The notes below the pieces were generated by a model. It made no database searches, had not been told where the DNA came from, and saw only the letters and a program-made list of their open reading frames with translations. A stretch of 64,000 nucleotides of DNA from Oscillospiraceae bacterium (GTDB taxonomy: Bacteria; Bacillota_A; Clostridia; Oscillospirales; Ruminococcaceae): NCBI GenBank assembly GCA_004558145.1, contig SFDQ01000006.1, positions 1-64,000 of the forward strand. The letters run 5' to 3'. This document shows positions 57,415 to 64,000 of the stretch, piece after piece (within the stretch, counting starts at the first letter, position 1; the number at the start of each line of letters is the position of its first letter). The position numbers and the translations under genes are program-made.

Positions 57415-59265
57415 TCACCACTGCACGAAAAACAGCTCGTACCACAAAATGAAGCTGTAAAAACTCCAGATCTGGGTCATGCCGCCGTTCTTGCCCGCCT
57501 TGTGGGCGTCCAGCAGCTTCAAAAGCTCCGGCACGTTGAAGAACTTTTCGGCCACCGGGCCCTCGAACTTCTCCCGCACCATGTTGTAGTATTTGTCCTG
57601 GCGCAGCCAGTCGTTCAGCGGCACCGGGAAGCCCAGCTTGCGCCGCTTGGCCACGCTCTCGGGCAGCTGCTCCAGCGCCGCCGCCCGCAGGGCGATTTTC
57701 GTTTCGCTCTTGGAGGAGCGGTACTCCACCGGGATGGAAAGGGCCAGTTCCAGCATCTCCCGGTCCAGGAAGGGCACCCGCAGTTCCAGGCTGTTGGCCA
57801 TGCTCATGCGGTCCGCTTTCAGCAGGATGTCGTAGAGCATCCAGGTGTGGATGTCCACCCACTGCAGCTGGGTGGGCTCATCCAGGTCCTTCACATGGTC
57901 GAAGTAGGGCTTGAAATACTCCTCGGGGGCCTTGGCGTGGTAGTCCTTTTTCAGGTATTTGTCCCGCTCGGCGGGGGAGGCGAACACGTAGTTCGCCCGC
58001 ATGCACCGCTGCCAGGGCTCCTGCGCGCCCCGCATCAGGAAGTGGCGGCCCTTGAACTCCGGCAGGGCTTTTGCCACCGCGCCCGCGCCCTTGCGCAGGG
58101 GCCGGGGGATTTTGCCGTACTCCTCAAAGTGATGGGCCGCGCAGTAGAGGGGATAGCCGCCGAACAGCTCGTCCGCTCCCTCGCCGCTCAGCACCACCTT
58201 CACATAGCGGGCGGCGTTTTTGGTGAGGAAGTAGAGGGGCACCTCGCTGGGGTTGGGCATCGGCTCGTCCAGATACCACTGGATGGTCTGGTTCGCCTCA
58301 AAGAACTCGTCGGCGTTCACCTTGTTGGCGATGCTGGGCACGCCAATCTCCTTGCTGAAGGCCTGGGCGTAGGGCAGCTCGGAGTACTTCTCCTCCTCAT
58401 AGCCCACGCTGAAGCTCTTCACGTGGGGCGTGCCCTTGGCCACCTCGTTCACCACAAAGCTGGAATCCACGCCGGAGGAGAGGAAGCACCCCACCTCCAC
58501 GTCGGCGATTTGATGCACCCGCACGCTCTCGGCAAAGGTGTCGGCGATGGCCTTTTTCCAGTCCTCCAGCGATTTGCTGTGGTCCACATGGTAGGCGATG
58601 TCGTAATAGCGGCTCACCGTCAGCTTGCCGTCCTTGAAGGTGAAGCGGTGGGCCCCCGGCAGCTTGTAGACGTTCTTGAACATGGTCTCGGCGTTGGGGA
58701 TGTACTCGATGGAGAGATACTCCGGCAGCCGCTCCTCGTTCAGCTCCTTCACAAAGCCGGGATGGGGCAGAAAAGTTTTGATCTCGCTGCCGAAGAGCAG
58801 CAGGTCCTCGTTCTGGTAGTAGTAGAAGGGCTTGATGCCGAAGATGTCCCGCGCGCCGAAGAGGGTGCGGTTCGCTTTATCCCAGATGACGAAGGCGAAC
58901 ATGCCCCGCAGCTTTTCGGGCAGCGCCTCGCCCCATTCCTCATAGCCGTGCAGCAGCACCTCGGTGTCCGAGTGGGTGGCGAACACGTGGCCCGCCGCGG
59001 CGAGCTGCTCGCGCAGCTCCATGAAGTTGTAGATCTCGCCGTTGAACACCGTCACGAGGTTTTTGTCCTCGTTGAACATGGGCTGGCTGCCGCCCTCCAG
59101 GTCGATGATGGACAGCCGCCGGTGCCCCAGCGCCGCCTGCTCGTCCACATAAAAGCCCTCGCCGTCCGGCCCGCGGTGGGCGATGAGGTCGGCCATGGCC
59201 TTCAAGGTCTTTTTCGCTTCTTCAAGCTCGTGCTTTGCGCAAACAAAGCCGGTAATTCCACACAT
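57415..59265 (-). CDS. asnB: AsnB-type glutamine-dependent amidotransferase, copy 1
   Basis: A 616-residue protein: N-terminal class II glutaminase with nucleophile Cys2 (MCGITGF), RGPDGEGFY, and a synthetase domain with PP-loop SSGVDSS and LSGEGADELFGGYP. Canonical use is aspartate to asparagine, but the same family amidates peptidoglycan: AsnH on D-Asp in Lactococcus, AsnB/LtsA on meso-diaminopimelate elsewhere. It lies 21 bases downstream of a D-aspartate-ligase-like gene in one transcript, so a cell-wall role is a serious alternative. AAAAGGAG precedes the ATG. Confidence 0.9.
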   Translation of the reverse strand: MCGITGFVCAKHELEEAKKTLKAMADLIAHRGPDGEGFYVDEQAALGHRRLSIIDLEGGSQPMFNEDKNLVTVFNGEIYNFMELREQLAAAGHVFATHSDTEVLLHGYEEWGEALPEKLRGMFAFVIWDKANRTLFGARDIFGIKPFYYYQNEDLLLFGSEIKTFLPHPGFVKELNEERLPEYLSIEYIPNAETMFKNVYKLPGAHRFTFKDGKLTVSRYYDIAYHVDHSKSLEDWKKAIADTFAESVRVHQIADVEVGCFLSSGVDSSFVVNEVAKGTPHVKSFSVGYEEEKYSELPYAQAFSKEIGVPSIANKVNADEFFEANQTIQWYLDEPMPNPSEVPLYFLTKNAARYVKVVLSGEGADELFGGYPLYCAAHHFEEYGKIPRPLRKGAGAVAKALPEFKGRHFLMRGAQEPWQRCMRANYVFASPAERDKYLKKDYHAKAPEEYFKPYFDHVKDLDEPTQLQWVDIHTWMLYDILLKADRMSMANSLELRVPFLDREMLELALSIPVEYRSSKSETKIALRAAALEQLPESVAKRRKLGFPVPLNDWLRQDKYYNMVREKFEGPVAEKFFNVPELLKLLDAHKAGKNGGMTQIWSFYSFILWYELFFVQW

Positions 59266-59286
59266 TGGCTGCTCCTTTTGCCCGGG

Positions 59287-60507
59287 TCAGTCCACCAGGC
59301 TCTTGTTGCCGAAATAGCGTTTGTATTTGCGGTAGTTGTTCAGCTGGTTCTTGATGTACCAGATGCGGCGCTTGAGGCCCGCGTCCTCCTTGCAGAACAG
59401 CTGGTGGCTCACCTTGCCCTGGCGCATCAGTTCCTTGGCCTCGGCCAGCAGGGCCTCGTCCTTCAGGTACTTCTTGATAATGCCCGCCGGGGCAATCATC
59501 CACAGATGGTGCGCGTCGGCGATGGTCAGGCCCTGCTCCTTGTGCTCCACCACGTCCTCCACCAGCCACTTGGCCAGATTGTAGCCGCTGGCGGTCACAA
59601 AGAAGCTGCTGCGGCCCTGGCGGGGGTTCATCTCGAACAGCTTGTATTTGCCGTCCCGCGTGTCGTACTTCATGTCGAAGTTGGAGAAGCCTTCCCAGCC
59701 CACGTCTTCCAGAAAAGCCTTCATCTTCTCCATCAGCTCGTCGTCCCGCACGTTCATGATGGCGGCGTAGTTGCCGATGCCCTCGGGGGTCTGCTCCTCC
59801 AAAAGGGGCCGGCCCAGAGCCATCAGCTTCACCTTGTGGTCAAGGCCGGAATAGCAGTTCAGCACCCGCATGCAGTTGTCGTCGCCGGGGATGTACTCCT
59901 GCAGCACCAGATTGTCCTGGTAGCTGGAAGAGTAGATGGCGGCGGTGATGGCGTCGAACTCCTCTTTGTTGTAGGCCACGAACACCTTCTTTTTGTGGGG
60001 GAACTTGCAGTTCCAGTAGGCCACGCTGTTGCTGGCCTTGATGATGCAGGGGAAGGGGAAGGGCAGCTCCACCGTCTTGTAGTTTTCGTTGGTGCAGCCG
60101 AAGGTGCGGGGGTAGGAAAGGCCGTGCCGCTCGCAGGCCTGGTAGAAGAATTCCTTGGTGTCCAGCTCCGCCACCAGTTCCGGGGTGGGGCAGGCGAATT
60201 TGTAATAGGGTTCCAGCGCCGCCCGGGCCCGGGCCATCAGGCCGGTGTAGTTGTCGCCGCAGCTCACCAGCACCAGCGTCTTGCCGGTGTGGGCCTTGGC
60301 GAAATCGGTCAGGGTGCGCACGAACACCGCGTCGTCTTCCAGGTTCGGCTCCACCACCGCCATCTTCACCAGCTTGGAGTTCGCCGTGGCGGCCAGCGCC
60401 CCCTTGCCGATGGCAAGGCTGGTCACGCCGTATTCCATGTAAAAGCTGCGGGCCATGCCGTACACATTGGCGTCGCTGCCCAAAAGCACAGGGAGAAGGT
60501 CTTTCAT
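59287..60507 (-). CDS. ATP-grasp ligase resembling D-aspartate ligase of peptidoglycan
   Basis: A 406-residue ATP-grasp protein. It matches, from memory, the enterococcal D-aspartate ligase Asl(fm) along its length: LLGSDANVYGMARSF at the N-terminus, IPGDDNCMRVLNCYS, LMALGRPLLEEQTPEGIGNY, then FSNFDMKYDTRDGKYKLFEM and NPRQGRSSFFVTASG, which hold the Mg/ATP ligands. That enzyme adds D-Asp to the side-chain amine of position 3 in UDP-MurNAc-pentapeptide. ATG at 60507 is chosen by its distance from AAAAGG. No racemase is nearby. Substrate here is inferred. Confidence 0.8.
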   Translation of the reverse strand: MKDLLPVLLGSDANVYGMARSFYMEYGVTSLAIGKGALAATANSKLVKMAVVEPNLEDDAVFVRTLTDFAKAHTGKTLVLVSCGDNYTGLMARARAALEPYYKFACPTPELVAELDTKEFFYQACERHGLSYPRTFGCTNENYKTVELPFPFPCIIKASNSVAYWNCKFPHKKKVFVAYNKEEFDAITAAIYSSSYQDNLVLQEYIPGDDNCMRVLNCYSGLDHKVKLMALGRPLLEEQTPEGIGNYAAIMNVRDDELMEKMKAFLEDVGWEGFSNFDMKYDTRDGKYKLFEMNPRQGRSSFFVTASGYNLAKWLVEDVVEHKEQGLTIADAHHLWMIAPAGIIKKYLKDEALLAEAKELMRQGKVSHQLFCKEDAGLKRRIWYIKNQLNNYRKYKRYFGNKSLVD

Positions 60508-60543
60508 ATCCATCACCTTTTCTGAGAATTCAGTGTCGCGTAT

Positions 60544-60573
60544 ATTCTACTTCTTTTATGGGGCCCTTGTCAA
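60544..60573 (-). promoter_or_regulatory. Promoter of the D-Asp-ligase-like / asnB copy 1 operon
   Basis: TTGACA (60573-60568) and TAGAAT (60549-60544) on the minus strand, 18 bases apart. Confidence 0.65.
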
Positions 60574-60585
60574 TTTGCCGCCCCC

Positions 60586-60614
60586 TTTTAAACCGCCGCC
60601 GTTTGTAGTATAAT
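60586..60614 (+). promoter_or_regulatory. Promoter of asnB copy 2 - murE
   Basis: TTTTAA (60586-60591) and TATAAT (60609-60614) with a 17-base spacer. It is arranged back to back with the minus-strand promoter, so the two transcripts diverge from about 40 bases. Confidence 0.5.
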
Positions 60615-60666
60615 AAACCCTATATTGGGCAGTTACGCCCTTTTACGGGAAAGGAACAAAAACAGT

Positions 60667-62499
60667 ATGTGTGGGATCGTGGGATTTACCGGCCGGCGCG
60701 CCGACCGGGAAGAGATATTGAAAGCCATGATGGACGCCATCGCCCACCGCGGGCCGGACGGCGCGGGCAGCTATTTCGGCGACGGCGTTGCCCTGGGCCA
60801 CCGGCGGCTCTCCATCATCGACATCGAGGGCGGCCGCCAGCCCATGTTCAACGAGGACAAGCGCCTGGCGGTGGTGTTCAACGGCGAAATTTATAACTTC
60901 ATGGAGCTGCGTGCCCAGCTGCAGGCGGCAGGCCACACCTTCGCCTCCGACCATTCCGACACCGAAGTCCTGCTCCACGGCTACGAGGAGTGGGGCGAGG
61001 GCATGCTGGAAAAGCTGCGGGGCATGTTCGCTTTTGCCATCTGGGACGAAGCGGACCAGAGCCTCTTCTGCGCCCGGGACCCCTTCGGCATCAAGCCCTT
61101 TTATTATTACACCAATGCCGAGGGCGAACTGCTCTTCGGCAGCGAGATAAAATGCTTTCTGCCCCATCCCGGCTTTGCGAAGGAGCTGAACGAGGAGCGG
61201 CTGGAGCTCTACCTCACCTACCAGTATTCCCCGGGAGAGGACACCTTTTTCAAGGGCGTCAAAAAACTGCTGCCCGCCCACTGGCTGCGCTGGAAAGCGG
61301 GCGAAGTGTCCACCGGCCGCTACTGGCAGCCCAGGTTCGAGGCGGACAACGGCCCCGACATGACCGGCTGGGAGGACAAGATCGAAGCCGCCATGAAGGA
61401 GAGCGTGGCCGCCCACAAAATTGCCGACGTGGAGGTGGGCTCCTTCCTCTCCTCCGGCGTGGATTCCAGCTATATGGCCTGCCTTGCCAAGGTGGACAAG
61501 ACCTTCACCGTGGGCTTTGCCAACAAGCAGTACGACGAGACCGAGTATGCCTCGGAGTTCAGCAAATTTTTGGGCGTGAAGAACTTCGCCTACCGCATCG
61601 AGCCGGAGGAGTACTGGGCCAACCTCGGCCGCATCCAGTACCACATGGACGAGCCTCTGGCGGACGCCGCCAGCGCCGCCCTCTACTTTGTGAACCGGGA
61701 GGCCGCCAAACAGGTCAAGGTCTGCCTTTCCGGCGAGGGCGCGGACGAGTTCTTCGGCGGCTACAACATCTACAAGGAGCCCTTTACCGTCAGCTGGTAC
61801 GACAAGCTCCCCCTGGCGCTGCGCCGCGCTGTGGGCGCGGTGGCCGAGCTGCTGCCGCCGGTGCATGGCGTCAACTTCCTGGTGCGGCGCGCAAAACCTC
61901 TGGAAGAGCGCTACATCGGCAACACCAACCTGATGGGCGAGCGGCAGAAGAAAAAGCTGCTCAAACACTACACCGGCCGCGTCAAGCCCACCGACCTCTC
62001 CCGGCCCTTCTTTGAAAAGACCAAAGGCCAGGACCCGGTCACCCGCATGCAGTTCACCGACCTGCACCTGTGGCTGGCGGGGGACATCCTGCTGAAGGCC
62101 GACAAGATGAGCATGGCCAACAGCCTGGAGCTGCGGGTGCCTTTCCTCGACAAGGAAGTGTTCGAGGTGGCCCGGCACATCCCGGTGAAATACCGCGCCA
62201 ACGCCGGGGGCACAAAGCTGGCCATGCGCGGCGCGGCGGCCCGCAGCATCCCCGAGCGCACCGCCGACAAGAAGAAGCTGGGCTTCCCGGTGCCGGTGCG
62301 CGCCTGGCTGCGGGACGAGCAGTACGCCGCCGTGGTGCGAAAGGCCTTTGAGAGCGAGGCCGCGGCCAAATTCTTCAAGACGCAGGAACTGAAAAAGCTG
62401 CTGGACGACCATGTCTCCGGCAAGCGGGACAACTGGCGCCAGATCTGGTGCGTGTTCATGTTCCTTGTTTGGTACGACGAATATTTTGTAAAGCGCTGA
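60667..62499 (+). CDS. AsnB-type glutamine-dependent amidotransferase, copy 2
   Basis: A 610-residue paralogue of the protein at 57415-59265 with the same layout: Cys2 (MCGIVGF), RGPDGAGSYF, SSGVDSS and LSGEGADEFFGGYN. Sequences diverge clearly in the middle, so it is an old duplication. The ATG directly before CysGly is required for the glutaminase nucleophile; AAAGGAAC lies upstream. It is followed 32 bases later by murE. Co-transcription with murE and a flanking D-Asp-ligase-like gene favour muropeptide amidation over simple asparagine synthesis (inference). Confidence 0.88.
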   Translation: MCGIVGFTGRRADREEILKAMMDAIAHRGPDGAGSYFGDGVALGHRRLSIIDIEGGRQPMFNEDKRLAVVFNGEIYNFMELRAQLQAAGHTFASDHSDTEVLLHGYEEWGEGMLEKLRGMFAFAIWDEADQSLFCARDPFGIKPFYYYTNAEGELLFGSEIKCFLPHPGFAKELNEERLELYLTYQYSPGEDTFFKGVKKLLPAHWLRWKAGEVSTGRYWQPRFEADNGPDMTGWEDKIEAAMKESVAAHKIADVEVGSFLSSGVDSSYMACLAKVDKTFTVGFANKQYDETEYASEFSKFLGVKNFAYRIEPEEYWANLGRIQYHMDEPLADAASAALYFVNREAAKQVKVCLSGEGADEFFGGYNIYKEPFTVSWYDKLPLALRRAVGAVAELLPPVHGVNFLVRRAKPLEERYIGNTNLMGERQKKKLLKHYTGRVKPTDLSRPFFEKTKGQDPVTRMQFTDLHLWLAGDILLKADKMSMANSLELRVPFLDKEVFEVARHIPVKYRANAGGTKLAMRGAAARSIPERTADKKKLGFPVPVRAWLRDEQYAAVVRKAFESEAAAKFFKTQELKKLLDDHVSGKRDNWRQIWCVFMFLVWYDEYFVKR

Positions 62500-62531
62500 G
62501 CATACGCAATTCATAAAGGGAGGCTGATTTT

Positions 62532-64000
62532 ATGAAACTTTCCCAGTTGATGGAAGGGCTGGACTATCTGGTCCTGCAGGGCGATGCCGAGACCGAAGTG
62601 ACGGACGTTGCCTATGACTCCCGCAAGGTGCAGCCCGGCTTTGCCTTTGTCTGCGTGGTGGGCACCAACCGTGACAGCCACGATTACGCCGAAGACGTGG
62701 CCGCCGCCGGGGCCAGCGTGCTGGTCATCCAGCACAAGCTGGACGAGATGCCCGCCGGCGTCACCGTGGTGCAGGTGGAAAACAGCCGCCACGCCCTGGC
62801 CATCATGAGCTGCAACCTCTTCGGCAACCCCGCCAAAAAGATGACTATGATCGGCGTCACCGGCACCAAGGGCAAGACCACCACCGCCCACATGATCCAG
62901 GCGGCGCTGAACGCCGCCGGAAAAACCTGCGGCATCATCGGCACCAACGGCACTGCCTTCGCCGGCGAGCGCCACGCCCTGGCCAACACCACCCCCGAAA
63001 GCTACGAGCTGCAAAAGCTCTTCTCCGAGATGCTGGCCGCCGGGTGCGACAGCGTGGTGATGGAGGTCTCCAGCCAGGGCCTGATGATGAGCCGCGTGGA
63101 CGGCATCCACTTCGACGTGGGCGTGTTCACCAACCTCTACCCCGACCACATCGGCGGCCCCGGCGAGCACCAGAGCTTTGAGGAATACCGCGCCTGGAAG
63201 GGCCAGCTGTTCCGCCGCTGCGACGTGGGCGTGGTGAACGTGGACGACAAAAACTGCAACACCCTGCTGGCGGGCCACACCTGCCGGCTGGTCAGCTACG
63301 CCATGCACAAGGAAGCGGACTTCGTGGGCAGCGGCCTGGAGCTGGAGCGGGGCGAAAACTTTTTGGGCATCTCCTACCAGCTCAGCGGCGTGTGGAACGC
63401 CCGCGTGCGGGTGAACATGCCCGGCGAGTTCAGCGTCTACAACTCCCTGGCCGCCCTGGCGGTGGGCCAGGTGCTGGGCCTTGAGATGGAGGCCGTGTGC
63501 AAAGGCCTGGAGCAGGTCAGCGTCAAGGGCCGCGTGGAGCTGGTGCCGGTGAGCAAGCGGTTCACCGTGCTCATCGACTTTGCCCACAACGAGGCGGGCA
63601 CCGAGAACCTGCTCACCACCCTGCGTGCCTACCAGCCCAAACGGCTGGTGGTGCTCTTCGGCTGCGGCGGTGACCGCAGCCGCCTGCGCCGCTACGGCAT
63701 GGGCGAGGTGGCCAGCCGCCTGGCGGACTTCCTCATCCTCACCGAGGACAACAACCGCTTCGAGGAAGTGGAAGCCATCCTGGCGGACATCAAGATCGGC
63801 ATCGCCCAGGGCCGCCCCGACGTGCCCTGTGTGGAAATTCCCGACCGCCTGGACGCGCTGCACTACGCCCTGGACCACGCCCAGGACGGCGACATGATCG
63901 CCGTCATCGGCAAGGGCCATGAGACCTACCGCGACCGCAAGGGCAAAAAGACCCCCTTCCTGGAGCGGGAGCTGCTGCTGGAATACGCGCAGCAGATCGG
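62532..64000 (+). CDS. murE: UDP-MurNAc-tripeptide synthetase MurE (partial, runs off the window)
   Basis: The frame stays open from ATG (62532; AAAGGGAGG upstream) to the last base, 489 codons. N-terminal VAYDSRKVQPGFAFV, ATP loop GVTGTKGKTTTAHM, substrate motifs TTPESYELQ and EVSSQGLMMSRVDGI, carbamylated-lysine region and VIGKGHE near the C-terminus identify MurE. At the site that selects the third residue, where diaminopimelate enzymes have DNPR, this one reads DNNR (about residues 404-407), so the amino acid added is uncertain. Only a few residues and the stop should lie beyond 64000. Confidence 0.93.
   Translation, partial: MKLSQLMEGLDYLVLQGDAETEVTDVAYDSRKVQPGFAFVCVVGTNRDSHDYAEDVAAAGASVLVIQHKLDEMPAGVTVVQVENSRHALAIMSCNLFGNPAKKMTMIGVTGTKGKTTTAHMIQAALNAAGKTCGIIGTNGTAFAGERHALANTTPESYELQKLFSEMLAAGCDSVVMEVSSQGLMMSRVDGIHFDVGVFTNLYPDHIGGPGEHQSFEEYRAWKGQLFRRCDVGVVNVDDKNCNTLLAGHTCRLVSYAMHKEADFVGSGLELERGENFLGISYQLSGVWNARVRVNMPGEFSVYNSLAALAVGQVLGLEMEAVCKGLEQVSVKGRVELVPVSKRFTVLIDFAHNEAGTENLLTTLRAYQPKRLVVLFGCGGDRSRLRRYGMGEVASRLADFLILTEDNNRFEEVEAILADIKIGIAQGRPDVPCVEIPDRLDALHYALDHAQDGDMIAVIGKGHETYRDRKGKKTPFLERELLLEYAQQI

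Noticed and set aside
57502..60525. 1007-codon plus-strand ORF opposite asnB copy 1 and the ATP-grasp gene
   Set aside because: The minus strand carries clear catalytic motifs in both genes; the plus frame shows only low-complexity Val/His/Leu-rich sequence.

Overview
The window reads as chromosome of a GC-rich, Gram-positive, endospore-forming member of the Clostridia, most likely an Oscillospiraceae/Ruminococcaceae relative (inference). Support: spoIVB-spo0A and the yabO-yabP-yabQ-divIC-yabR block, a T-box leader, long-form HPF, an HPr with both His15 and Ser46, a MraZ-headed division/cell-wall cluster, AGGAGG-type ribosome sites and frequent GTG/TTG starts. Most third codon positions are G or C, so nearly every real gene carries a long shadow ORF on the other strand; these are left out.

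Layout. 1-1,100: last codons of a large serine recombinase, an orphan lipoprotein, and a tiny in-frame relic of an ATPase gene. 1,102-10,656 (minus strand): ilvA-ilvB-ilvN-ilvC-ilvD-ATPase-tetR-adh, driven from a consensus promoter through a leader holding two T-box units whose apparent specifier codons are Val (GTC) and Ile (ATC). 10.8-13.2 kb: a short collagen-like protein, a DUF2089 regulator with two small membrane proteins, a 170-bp duplicated palindromic repeat and tRNA-Leu(UAG). 13.4-20.5 kb: spoIVB, spo0A, an ispDF fusion, the c-di-AMP pair cdaA-cdaR and a flavoprotein. 20.6-29.5 kb: xpaC-like gene, recJ, relA, dtd, an MBL hydrolase, hemZ and a uridine-kinase-like gene. 29.6-33.5 kb: zinc-ribbon protein, mazG, hup and the yab sporulation/division block. 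33.6-38.7 kb: CoA-disulfide-reductase/rhodanese, cupin, hpf, a THUMP methyltransferase and a PLP enzyme. 38.8-45.6 kb: ylxM-ffh, rpsP-khpA-rimM-trmD, ptsH, uvrC, rsmD. 45.6-57.0 kb: a coiled-coil protein, then mraZ-rsmH-ftsL-pbp-murF-mraY-ftsW-murG-ftsQ. 57.1-64 kb: a small membrane protein, then an unusual peptidoglycan module: asnB-like and D-aspartate-ligase-like genes on the minus strand, divergent from a second asnB-like gene followed by murE, which runs off the window.

The two most interesting items are this last module (an ATP-grasp resembling the enterococcal D-aspartate ligase between two AsnB-type amidotransferases, beside a displaced murE), read here as interpeptide-bridge synthesis plus amidation of muropeptides, and the double T-box leader with two different specifiers but only one antiterminator. 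Others are the in-frame ATPase relic and the 60-bp direct repeat bracketing adh-tetR, an ispDF fusion that keeps a Shine-Dalgarno and ATG at the join, and a Spo0A receiver lacking one acidic-pocket Asp. All calls come from reading the sequence; no searches were run.
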